Assembly: GCA_022575985.1 (NCBI GenBank)
Contig: JAKSXM010000275.1
Span: forward strand, 62,001 to 126,000
Origin: Anagrus nilaparvatae
Lineage: Eukaryota; Arthropoda; Insecta; Hymenoptera; Mymaridae
DNA: 64,000 nucleotides
Direction of reading: 5' to 3'
This document shows positions 25,587 through 35,119 of this stretch, in pieces. The notes below the pieces were generated by a model. The model did no database searches and had not been told where the DNA came from. It worked only from the letters and a program-made list of their open reading frames with translations. The first letter of the stretch is position 1, and the number at the start of each line of letters is the position of its first letter. Made by a program: the position numbers and the translations under genes.

Positions 25587-25985
25587 AAGGGAAATATGTG
25601 AATCTTACATCAGCCATGGAGTGTTTGCGGGCCTTAAGCCCTTGCGGGTTTTCTCTCTTTCTCTTCCTCGAGCGTAGTAAAAGATCGTATCGTATCGTTG
25701 TAGTCGGGGTGAAATATTTGTATGTGTTTGTTTAATGATGTTTGTTTATGCTTTTAAAACAAAAATTGTTAAAAAATTAAATATTAAACTGCAAAAAATT
25801 TAAATATTAATAAATTATGAAAACTTGTTGCATTTGCAAGGCATATACTGGATTCCAGGAGGATCTAGCATTCCATTTGTAAGTAAAATTTAATTTTATA
25901 AAAATAATAAGCAAAAGCAAAAAAAAGTTTTAATTTATATTTATGCATGATTATTTTTGTATACTTAAAAAATAGCTTAATATTA

Positions 25986-26020
<35 letters not shown>

Positions 26021-26068
26021 GGAAATATGTGAATCTTACATCAGCCATGGAGTGTTTGCGGGCCTTAA
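25216..26068. repeat. Recent tandem duplication, 430-bp period
   Basis: Copy A 25216-25637 and copy B 25646-26068 are nearly identical. I see only two substitutions (GATTTCAGG/GATTCCAGG; AATAAACAAA/AATAAGCAAA) and one extra T in the poly(T) tract. Each contains the element's 5' region, the THAP exon 1, part of the intron, the LINE poly(T) and about 50 bp of LINE 3' end. The duplication therefore happened after the LINE insertion. The 8-bp filler between copies is GCCCTTGC. Confidence 0.9.
25817..25878 (+). pseudogene. THAP-domain transposase exon 1 (copy B; copy A at 25387-25448)
   Basis: Encodes MKTCCICKAYTGFQEDLAFH and ends in phase 2 before GTAAGT. It supplies the first two zinc ligands (CxxC) and the FHF block of a THAP DNA-binding domain. 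Joining to an acceptor at 27636/27637 restores FHF-YQKMKILEKKWLNVI, consistent with the original intron. Copy A and copy B are identical at the protein level. Confidence 0.75.
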
Positions 26069-27591
26069 AGGCCCGCGAATTTCCATGACCGCCCAGTTGT
26101 ACAAAGTGTACAACTGGGAGACCACCGGCGAACGCGGTCGCCAGCTACGCCCCAGTTTCTTACTGGATAAAAACACACTTTAAACCCCCCGCGCTTGTTT
26201 GTCCCAAACCGGAACTCCCTTTTCAGGTATAACTTCAGTTTGGGACGCGCAGCCTAGGCAGCTGGTCGCTGCCTTCCCCCCTGCCTAGGGGCAGGAGAGC
26301 TCTCTACGATAGAAAGCCCTCCTCCTTCTTCTCCAACAAGGTGGTCCTTACGTACTCTGCTACTTTGTTCCAATTTTCGGAACTCCGTAGCATTTCCGGG
26401 ACCACCGTCTCCGGCCTCCAAATCGGGAAGGGCGGGCGCCCCTCCGAGTAGCGAATACATTCGAAAAATGTGTGCTTTACTGTATCATCCACGCCCGGAC
26501 AGTGCAAGCACTCCTTTGTTGCCACCTTATGCCAATGCTTCAACATGACACGGAAGTACCCGTGTCCAGTTAAGAACTGGGTAAGGTAGAAATCCACCTC
26601 CCCATGCTGTCGTCCCATCCATGCCTGCAGGTCTGGGATCAGTCTGCGCGTCCACAGGGCATTTTTTTCTTGGTTCTTTTTCCATCGTTTCTTCCATGCT
26701 TTCATAGAGTTGAAGCGGGCGCGAATGGAAGCCACTTCGCGCTCTTCTACGCTCTCGTAGATGAATTTCCGCTCCATCGCTAGCAGGTCAATGGGTATCA
26801 CCGAAGCAACAACCTGGATCGCCTCTAGAGATACCGTGTGGTATCCACAGGTGATCCTCACTGCCGCCTGCCTCTGTACCGACGATATTTTTCGTCTGTA
26901 CTTGGCAGTTTCTGTGGTCTTCGCCCAGACTTCTGATCCGTAGAGCAGGACAGAGTTGACGACTGACATCAGGAGCCTCCGCTTCCCTGGTTTGGGTCCC
27001 CCAATGTTGGCCATGAGCCTTGACAGGGAGGCAGCCGACGCTGCCTTTTCATACGACCTCTGAAATTGCTCCCAGAAGGTCAGCTAGTTATCAAGCTGAA
27101 CTCCCAGGTATTTCACCGATGTTCTGGTTCGGATCGTGTGAGGGTTTCCGCCGTCGTCGATAATTACATCGAAGTCGGTAGGAACCCTTCGACGGGTCAG
27201 CAGTACGATCTCCGTTTTTGGGATCGCAAGCTGGAGCCCGTGATCGCCCATCCAGAGGTTGATCCGTCTCATGACTAGATTCAACCTCTCCTGGGTCACT
27301 TCCATGTCCCTGCCAGTTATGGTCAGGGCCACGTCGTCGGCGTACCCGATCAGGGAAACTCCTTCCGGGAGGTGGACGCTCAACAAGCCATCGTAAAAGG
27401 CATTCCACAGGTCCGGTCCGAGAACCGAACCTTGCGCGATGCCTGCACTCAAAACCCTTTCACGCCTACCGTCGAGCGTGTCGTAGAGCAGTCTCCGGTC
27501 CCGCAGGTAATCCTTTAGTACGCTACCCAGATACCTGGGTATCCGGAAATCGTACTCGAGGGACCGGATCATGTCATCCCACCTGGCCGAT
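25991..27591 (-). mobile_element. R1-clade LINE, 5'-truncated, near-intact ORF2 3' half
   Basis: Inserted antisense in the P-like element's THAP intron. The poly(A) tail is the 27-T run at 25991; a TTAATATTATATAT target duplication flanks it (25977-25990 and 27592-27605). One minus-strand frame runs 27572 to 26304 with RT motifs AGIAQGSVLGPDLWN and GYADDVAL (intact catalytic box), KYLGVQLDN, then a single in-frame TAG (27084-27086), SVLLYGSEVWA, and the C-terminal knuckle KECLHCPGVDDTVKHTFFEC characteristic of R1-clade ORF2. The region is much more GC-rich than its surroundings, as expected of a young insertion. The endonuclease and N-terminal RT are absent. Confidence 0.9.
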
Positions 27592-27636
27592 TTAATATTA
27601 TATATTAATAAATGAATATTTTAAAATGAAACCAAG

Positions 27637-28680
27637 TTACCAAAAAATGAAGATACTAGAAAAAAAATGGCTTAATGTTATTAAAAAGGAAGTAAAATCA
27701 AAATATAATGTAGTCTGTAGCGATCACTTCAGTGACAATCAATTACAGTATAAATTTCTGAAAAACAAGTTGAATCATAACGAAGACATAGTTGTACGTT
27801 CAATAAAACCTTGGGATCTATCCCAACATATGAGAAACAAATTAGGGAAGATAATAAAAAATATTTATCAAATACTGCTGCTAATATGAGAACAACATCT
27901 GCGAAAACGTTTAAAGTTAAAAGACTTTCAGGGATCTGGAGTAACAGCATACTTTTGTTGAAAATTATAATACGATATATTTGAAAATTGATATATTTGA
28001 TTTTTTAAATGTAAAAACACACATTGGCTCAAAAACGGAAACTTGAAAATCAATTACTAAAGAAAACATTAAAAATTGGAAAGATAAAGATGATGTATGG
28101 ATTCAATATATACAGAACTTAAAATTAGAAGCAAAATCATCAGCTAATAAAAACGCGGATGAGAATTTTGATTTTATTGAAAACTTAATTCAAGAAACTT
28201 CCCAGCATGTCTATAAAAAGAATGCTCAACCACTAAACAGCAATAATATTCAAGATAATGCCATCAATGTTAAATTAACAGATACTTTAAAAAGTAATAG
28301 AAGAACCGGGTTCTTAGGACTTATTGTAAGCATGAAAAGTGCTTTAAAATTAGCTGAAGAATTGATTAAAGATGGTACTGTAAAGTATTTTCTATCGTAT
28401 AAGTTGTCGCAAGACCATATTGAAACATTTTTTTCTGTCATCAGAAGAATGGGAGGTTTTGATAATAACCCTTGCTGTCATCATATTAAATCAGCATACA
28501 GAAAAATTGCGACACACGTTCAATCTTTAGTATCAACTTCAGCAAATTGCAAGGTCCACGATAACGCGGTAATTTTGCATTCAAAAATTCACAATTCTCT
28601 GAAACATAATAAAGATCTAAGCGAAGAAGAAATTTTAAAATCGGTTGAAGAGCTATTTAACAAAATAGATCAATGATTAT
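27637..28680 (+). pseudogene. P-element/THAP9-like transposase remnant
   Basis: 27637-27889 encodes the second half of a THAP domain: KKWLNVIKKEV and NVVCSDHFSD (the CxxH zinc ligands), then a stop at 27887. Frames shift through about 28020-28240. From 28250 to 28676 a frame reads NVKLTDTLKSNRRTGFLGLI, FLSYKLSQDHIETFFSVIRR and GGFDNNPCCHHIKSAYRK, the conserved C-terminal block of P-element and THAP9 transposases. A further degraded piece, YIAGFVSRSIAKDLHRNHKC-like, lies at about 28730-28830. The catalytic centre (RNase-H-like domain and GTP-binding insertion) is not recognisable, so it cannot encode active enzyme. Confidence 0.8.
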
Positions 28681-28839
28681 AATTTAGATTCAAAATTCTA
28701 TTAGAGCGAATATAAGGAAGTTGTGATTTTTTATATAGCAGGATTTGTATCCAGAAGCATTGCAAAAGATTTACATAGGAACCATAAGTGTGATTTATGT
28801 TTGCAGTGCTTAATTAGTGAAGATGAGGATTAGAGGATC

Positions 28840-30018
28840 TGATAAGCAATTGCTAACAACTGCTAGTGCTGACGTCGTCACAATTTGTAAATGGGCAGAA
28901 AAAATTTTTAAAAGCGTTCCTGATGTTTAAAAATGCCAAATTCTATTTTAAAACTTAGTATTATTACAAAAAAAAAGCTCCCTACTCATATTTTTAAAAA
29001 CTTACAAGATTTAGATTCCTTGAATTTCGAAAACAGCCACAAGTTTAATCTAATAAATAAAATATTAAATAAATATTTGACCTTATGACTGCACCATGAA
29101 TCTAAGACAGTCTTAGACAGCACTGATCGTTGCAGAAGCTACTTACACAGATCCATTAATTTCTTGGGTCGACAATTTTATATTATTATCTCTAAATGTA
29201 TTATCTATAGTATCTCTAAATGTGTTAAATTATTATTATATAAAAATCAATGTTTTTTTATGTAAAATAGGCAGTTTTTAATCGGTAATTTTTATTTTCT
29301 CTTTTAAACTATGTTAGTCTCTTAATAAAAAGCTTGATTAATTAAAAAATTATAAATATTTTATAAAAATATTCGGACTCTTTTTTATAAAAAAAAAATA
29401 GAAAATAAAGTTAACTTAAAAAATTTAATAAATAGGGAAAAAAATAATATTAATGTAATATTTGCTTTATTTAATGCTTTTGATCTCCTGTGATTAAATT
29501 TTTTCTTATAAGTTCTTCAATTTGACGAAAGAAAAATAATTAAAAAAATTAAATTTTAATTTAATATTTTTTAATAATTTTATATTTTATTCTGCTTCTA
29601 GATTTTATTCCTATTTTTATTTTAATATACTTAATTAATTTCATTAAATTAAATTATTTTTTTAAATGTAACAAAAAATTGAATAATTTTTTTTTACTTT
29701 TTTTTTTGAAAAAAAAAAAAATTTTTAGTACAAAAAAAAATATTTTGTAAAAAAAAAAACAACATATTATATGAATTGAACCCATAAACAATCTTTGTCG
29801 CTACGAATCCTACATCTTTACTGGATGAGGTATTACGCGTATTGTTAAGATTAAACTCGGGTTCCTAAAAATATAAAATATAAAATTTTATTTATTTAAT
29901 TTATTTAATATAATTATCGGCATTTAATTTATATTTTTTCCGGTATTTTTTAATAATAAATATAATTATTTAACAATTTAACAAACATTTTAAAGTTTAT
30001 TTGTTTATCCCCACAACA
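28840..30018. other. AT-rich 3' portion of the P/THAP element
   Basis: Beyond the transposase remnant to the right TIR. Mostly A/T tracts, no recognisable frame. Probably element 3' sequence plus drift. Confidence 0.45.
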
Positions 30019-30062
30019 CTCGAGGAAGTGAAAGAGAGAAAACCCTGCGCGTATATTTTTCG
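30019..30062 (-). repeat. Right terminal inverted repeat of the P/THAP element
   Basis: Reads CTCGAGGAAGTGAAAGAGAG and ends CGCGTATATTTTTCG, the inverse of 25199-25242 with one mismatch. Confidence 0.85.
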
Positions 30063-30190
30063 AATTCCTGCCCACCAATTTTGAATAAGATCATTCAGAT
30101 TTGGCGTACAAACTGTTATGTCAATAAGGGTCTCGCCCCTACTGTTTGAAAAGGTAGGTACACTCGGCTCAAATAATGGCGTCCCCATAA
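30063..30190 (-). pseudogene. R1-like LINE endonuclease fragment at right flank of the P/THAP element
   Basis: The minus strand encodes GTPLFEPSVPTFSNSRGETL followed by IDITVCTPNLNDLIQNW, the Asp-containing part of an R1-type endonuclease that normally precedes the SDHKYI motif found on the other flank (25100). This suggests the P-like element entered a LINE copy, although about 90 bp of unexplained sequence lies at the left junction. Confidence 0.7.
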
Positions 30191-30890
30191 ATTATTAAAT
30201 AATTATATGGTTTAATAGGGTTTGACATTTTTTGAGTATTTTTTTTTTTTTATTTTTAAGGTAAAAACATGTGTTTATTTTTAGATTTTAATAAAATATC
30301 ATTTTTTTAAATTATTAATCATAATTAGGTTTGAATGAAAGAGAAAATTTTGCTGATTCAGTGCAAATTTGATTTTTAAAAAACGGTCAAGCATATCAGG
30401 AGCTAGAGACAATTAAAGTTTATCAAAATTTAATTTTTTCCGAATATAATATGAATAATCAAAAATAAATTCTATTCAAAAAAAAAAGTAAAACAAAAGA
30501 AAATAATATATTCAAGTAAGCTGTATACGGACGGTTCCTCTCGTTTTAGTGTCCAGCCTACTATTATTTATTTTTATATCGGATTAAAAATTTTTAAGGA
30601 TTAAAATTAAAATACTTACATAAATAAATACAATTTTAACTTTAAATATTATAAAAGTTAAAAATACTAAATAATAACATGAAAATTGGAAAAAAAATAT
30701 TTTTTTTTTTGGTTTGGATAATTCTATAAAATAATTTTTTAATCTTTTTTTTTTACTGTTCTTAACTTTATTATCATAAAAAAATATAAATTGCTCGATA
30801 AATTCCTACATAAAAAAATATTTAAATTTACATAACTGTATTATAGTCTTTTATAATTATTTATTTACTTTATTATAGTCATTTCGCTTG
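30191..30890. other. AT-rich intergenic stretch
   Basis: Homopolymer-rich, no coding frame, no repeat family recognised. Confidence 0.4.
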
Positions 30891-30892
30891 AA

Positions 30893-31200
30893 AAAAAAAT
30901 TAATACCTAGTCCAATATCCATTGTTATCAATTAGTTGATTAATTCTTCTTGGCACAGAACTCGTTAATCTGGAACAAATGTTTTGGTCAAATCTTAGAT
31001 TTTCCCAAGATTCTAAGACATGTTGGACAAGAACACCCCTATTTTGCAATTGCCTGGCTTCGCCCCAATCATTTACAATTTTTGCCCATAGGTTTTCTAT
31101 GACGCTTAGATCGGGCGATTTCGGTGGCCAGTCGATCACCTTAATTTCAGGGTGATTCCTAAACCACTCACGAGTTACGTGGGCAGTATGCAATGAACTA
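30893..31200 (-). pseudogene. Tc1/mariner-like transposase C-terminal fragment
   Basis: Minus-strand frame 31193-30900 encodes HTAHVTREWFRNHPEIKVID, DWPPKSPDLSVIENLWAKI (third catalytic acidic residue in IENLW) and a tail RLTSSVPRRINQLIDNNGYW. This is the last third of a Tc1-type DDE transposase. The upstream catalytic Asp residues and the paired DNA-binding domain are absent. No TIRs were found. Confidence 0.85.
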
Positions 31201-31259
31201 TATACTATTTTTTTACGACCTTTTTTTTCTATTTGAAATAAATCCTAATAAAAAAAAAG

Positions 31260-32860
31260 TGATTTCTAACTTTCAATTTTTATATTAATTAAACATGTAT
31301 AGTAAATAATTAAATAACGATATATATATATTAATAATAAATGTAACTTTTAATATACATCAAAGTATTTTTTTTTTGCACACGTAATTAGTATTTATTT
31401 GAACGAACAAAATTTTAAGTACTTTATAATTATCACTAAAAAAAAAGAATGACCTAAAAAATGATCTATTTAATAATGACCATATTACTTGACACTGCTC
31501 ATGGCCATTCGAAAGTTAATCTTTTTCCTGTTTATATATTTTTATTCTATTACGCTACAACTACGAGAAGATTGCTGTACAGAGCTTAAAAATGCGCCCC
31601 TCTAACTCTAAAAGCTTAGTTGCATGTAGTAAAATAGTTTTTAGAAAAAAACCCAAAAAAAAACATTTTATATTAATAACACTCCAAGAAATTGTTATTT
31701 TCTATTTAACCCGATTTTGATACTATTGATATGTTATTGTAATAATAGCATAATTAAAAGTAAATTAAATTGCATATAAATATGTTTTCTTGGAATTATA
31801 AGTAATTATTTTAAATCCTTTTTTTAATGTTGATGTTTATATGAAATATACAATGTTGCAAGAAATGTTGTTAAATGTTATTGAAAATTTTTTTATACTA
31901 GATCGATTGAAATAAATAATTAACGCAACCCTCATTTCTTTTGTAGCATAAATTAATTTCTATAGTAATCATATCCCTACAACGATATTAGATTTAATGA
32001 ACAGAACATTATTATTTTTGTAATAAAAAGATTTTAGTGTCTGTACTAAACAAAATAGTATAATATACATGAATATATGCTGAAAAAACCATAATTAACT
32101 TTAAAATTTAATTTTAGGATTATGTGTCTACTATTGTAGGTGCTTTATTAGAATTTCGTAAAACTATTAAAAAATAAACAAAAACATAATTAAATAATTT
32201 TTTATGTATGTTACTTTTTTAATGTACATAAATAGTAAATAAGTGTTTCTTGTATATCTCTTGATCTTTCTTTACAACTGTGAATATTTTTGTATGTTAG
32301 TGTTCGTGTGGTAAATGTGCATTTTGGTAGTTTATAATTTTCAGTATTTATGCCAATTATTGCTAATCCTGAATTTTATCAAAAAAAAAAAAAAAAACCT
32401 AACAAAATTCTTCCAAAACCCCCTAATCTTTTCCGGTGTTCCATTAAAAAAACATTTTTCTGTGCACTAGTTAAGTTATTACATAAACTTGAATTTGTTT
32501 TCCGAATATGCATGATTGAAAACGCAGTAGTTTTTTTTCTAAGTAGTATTTTCCGCCATTTTCCTATAGATAAGTTTTAAGTGACCATGGGCTCTTTGGT
32601 ACATGCCCGGTGATCCTTATAAAGATAATATTCTAATGCTAACAAAGTTCTTAAACAATCCTTAGTTTATTTTATCTATCCAAAATCATTTAATTTTCTT
32701 GTAATTTTCCCAGATTTATTTTCCTGTATATTGCAAAAAAAAATTGAAAAAAAAAATAATAAAAAATTTTTGTCTGCGAAGAAGCTGTATGGATTTTTAA
32801 AGATCAGACCATTTTGATTAAAAATATAAGACAAATTACTTAAAACACTAGGGGGGTTTT
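31260..32860. other. AT-rich intergenic stretch
   Basis: No gene identified. A short exon-like frame at 32118-32179 (acceptor-like TTAATTTTAG, about 19 codons, TAA) is unsupported by neighbouring exons. Confidence 0.4.
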
Positions 32861-32864
32861 TGCT

Positions 32865-33075
32865 ATATTCTCATTATGAGCCTTGCATGACCTGAAATTG
32901 GGATTTTGTAACCCAAGAAAACTATACTAGACCAAATCTGGTGGTGCCCAGGATTTATATAACTCCCTGCCCATAAATTGGCTGAAGTATTGTCCATGAA
33001 AAATGAATACACCAAATCAAAACTTACATTTGATTTGGGCCATATTTTTTACTTTTCTGTATACGGGCTTGTAAT
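32865..33075. repeat. Partial copies of TACTCCAGTC-family palindrome and hairpin repeat C
   Basis: 32870-32990 includes GACCAAATCTGG and ends ATTGGCTGAAGTA, like one arm of the element at 6491-7168. 33000-33075 carries ACACCAAATCAAAACTTACA and TTTGATTTGGGCCAT, a diverged hairpin of repeat C. Confidence 0.5.
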
Positions 33076-33239
33076 ATACTATATTCCAAAATCGCTACAA
33101 CAAATCCTGTTAAAGCTAATATTTATCTCCTAAGGTTTAATTCTTAAATTTAGATCTCTAAAGGTACTAAAATCTCGTCAAAGAATTAAATGAACTTAAT
33201 TTTCCAGAAAGTTCATTATTGTGTACCTTAGGTACCCTA

Positions 33240-34290
33240 AATCCTCTTTACGAGAAAACGTAGCCTTAATATCTCCAGGGGGCCTATCTTTTACGGCAAA
33301 ACGCTTTTCAAAGAGGTAAAGTATCTCGGTGTGGTGCTGGAAGATAAGCTGAACTAGAGGGCTCACATGGAGTACGTAACGGCCAAATTCCTTAATGGAT
33401 ACTGGCTATGCAGATGTACGGTGGGAGTAGGCTGGGGTCTAAGACCGAAATTGGTAGAATGGATTTAAGACGCAGTTATGATTCTTAGGCCTCCTACAGA
33501 TTGGTAGTACGGTGGCATAGATCTAACGTCATCACCGAGGGGAAGAACCTTGGAGAAGACCTTGTTTGGAGTCCCGAAGAAAATACCAAAGACGGCACTT
33601 TGTTTGCTTTTCGGGGTTCCTCCATTCCACATTGTTGTCAAAGAATTAGCATCCAGAACCGCAGCTAGACTACGGGCTTTTGGCAAATAAGTTCCTGGTC
33701 AGGGCAGGCACGCTGCGATTCCAGAACTGTCCTGCATGGAACTACTAAACAATGGTCTAGACAGAACTGCTGGGGAGATTACCTTCGAAAAGAGATTCTA
33801 CATTAAGATAACTAGCAGAGATGGATGGATAGACGGCACTCATCCGGAACTGGCTCATACAAGAGTCTGGTATTTGGATGGGTCACAACAGAATGGGAAT
33901 ACCGGTTCGGTAGCATGAGGCCGCAAGGAAAGAGCTCTCAAGGAAATACTGGCTCTAAAGACGTGCGCAGAGAAGATGCTTCGTCAGGGGTCAGCAAATG
34001 TGTAACACAGGCATTTCGCACCACATCGGGGCATATCCTGAGTCACGGTCCAGAGACCGAGACCCTACGCCCTATCCACTATTCCACTACACCGGGCCTC
34101 AGGTAACCAAGCCGGAAAAAAACGTCAATCCGCTGGCGATTCCTAGTGACCTTTACACCATGATTTTTACCTCATTGGTGTAAGGATCCGTTGGGTTGTG
34201 CAGAGAGACACCACTTCTGCTAGACCCGCTCCCATGAGTGGCAGTCTACCTGCGGGGCACCACTCGGCGGCGTGGGCCCATAGACGCGCC
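33240..34290 (+). pseudogene. LINE ORF2 remnant with RNase H start (I/LOA-like)
   Basis: Decayed frame: FKEVKYLGVVLEDKLN, stop, RAHMEYVTAKFLNGYWLCRC, WGLRPKLVEWI, GVPKKIPKTAL, IVVKELASRTAARLRAFG, and then HTRVWYLDGSQQNGNTGSV, which resembles the first motif of an RNase H domain (YxDGS..GTG). Several stops and frame changes. A LINE with a C-terminal RNase H points to an I- or LOA-like clade, different from the R1-clade element nearby. Confidence 0.65.
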
Positions 34291-34509
34291 TCGTCTGTTT
34301 AATTAAAGACTTTTAGCTGAAAGAAAAATGTTTGATTAGTAAGAAAATTAAGAAAAGAAAATATTAGCAAAGTTCCCTGATTGCTACGGCAGGTCTCCTC
34401 GCAAAGATACATATTGCGGGAGCCTGCCAGGTGACGGATCCGACAATCCCCGAGCAACCTTGTGAAGCTATTTTCAATTTGGAGTCTAGTCTCAGGCACT
34501 CTAACTTAT

Positions 34510-34800
34510 GACCCCGAGACTAGTTGATTTCAGAGATGCATTTTTCACAAGATTTAATATACATAACTTCATCACAATAGTCGGAGAACACCTCGCATGT
34601 TTTCTTAAATTTGGACACTAGAAGACTTGGTATTTGTTCCATCTCTGTCCATACGGACTCTCCGACTGTTCCTATGAGAAATTCTCTGATGACATTCCAT
34701 CTTAGACATTTGAATATGAGGTGATGCGGGTTATCTGGTCCTTCTCCGGACTCACGCTCATCAGTTTGGGAGAGGGAATGAGAATTAGCATTGCTCGGAT
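34510..34800 (-). pseudogene. R1-type LINE C-terminal fragment
   Basis: The minus strand encodes PDNPHHLIFKCLRWNVIREF, LIGTVGESVWTEMEQIPSLL and VSKFKKTCEVFSDYCDEVM, resembling the tail after the C-terminal zinc knuckle of R1-clade ORF2 (HxxxxC...RW). It lies in opposite orientation to the flanking RNase-H LINE pieces and may have inserted into them. Confidence 0.6.
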
Positions 34801-34889
34801 AGCGTGGCTGCTTTCAATGCTCTGAATTCAGTAACGGTTTTCTCGAAGCTGGAACGCGAATGCAAAACTTCTCTAAACACTCTCGGTAG

Positions 34890-35110
34890 TCGGAACAAAA
34901 TCACGCTTTACTGAGTACCTGCTCACGTGGCATACCAGGTAATGAGAAAGCTAACTCTCTAGCCAAGAAAGGAACCAACTGCCGTCATTGGAACCCCTTG
35001 GTGCGAGGTTGTGTCAGCTATCTCTGACTTAATGGATAGTGAGAACGCAACAGAGTGGGAAACCAAGCAGTCCAGAAGGGCCCTAGGAACTTATAGGTTA
35101 CTCTTGGAAG
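34890..35110 (+). pseudogene. RNase H domain end of an I/LOA-like LINE
   Basis: ITLYWVPAHV-like sequence is followed, in a shifted frame at about 34931-34984, by GIPGNEKANSLAKKGTNC, the conserved H-G-x-x-G-N-E-x-A-D-x-L-A block of retroelement RNase H. Likely the continuation of 33240-34290. Confidence 0.65.
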
Positions 35111-35119
35111 GAACCTGCG

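Larger units (their letters stand above)
25199..30062 (+). mobile_element. Defective P/THAP-type DNA transposon with 44-bp TIRs
   Basis: Inverted terminal repeats at 25199-25242 and 30019-30062 start CGAAAAATATACGCGCAGGG and match with one mismatch. Between them are a THAP-domain first exon (25387-25448, duplicated at 25817-25878), the rest of a THAP domain (27637-27889) and the C-terminal part of a P-element/THAP9-like transposase (28250-28680). The middle of the transposase is missing or unrecognisable. The element is further disrupted by an R1-clade LINE (25991-27591) and a tandem duplication. Flanks do not show a clean 8-bp target duplication. Confidence 0.8.

Noticed and set aside
26060..27590. 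GC-rich island possibly from bacteria (horizontal transfer)
   Set aside because: It encodes an R1-clade LINE RT and zinc knuckle, and has poly(A) and target duplication, so a retrotransposon explains it fully.
32118..32179. Exon-like frame on + strand (TTAATTTTAG acceptor, about 19 codons then TAA)
   Set aside because: No compatible upstream exon was found within several kb and no family was recognised; too short to support a gene.
32350..32580. 76-codon open frame
   Set aside because: Poly-Lys and AT-driven composition, no neighbours or motif; chance frame.
33736..34183. Several overlapping + strand frames of 60-90 codons
   Set aside because: Only short pieces match a decayed LINE RNase H; the rest are chance frames in GC-balanced LINE-derived DNA.
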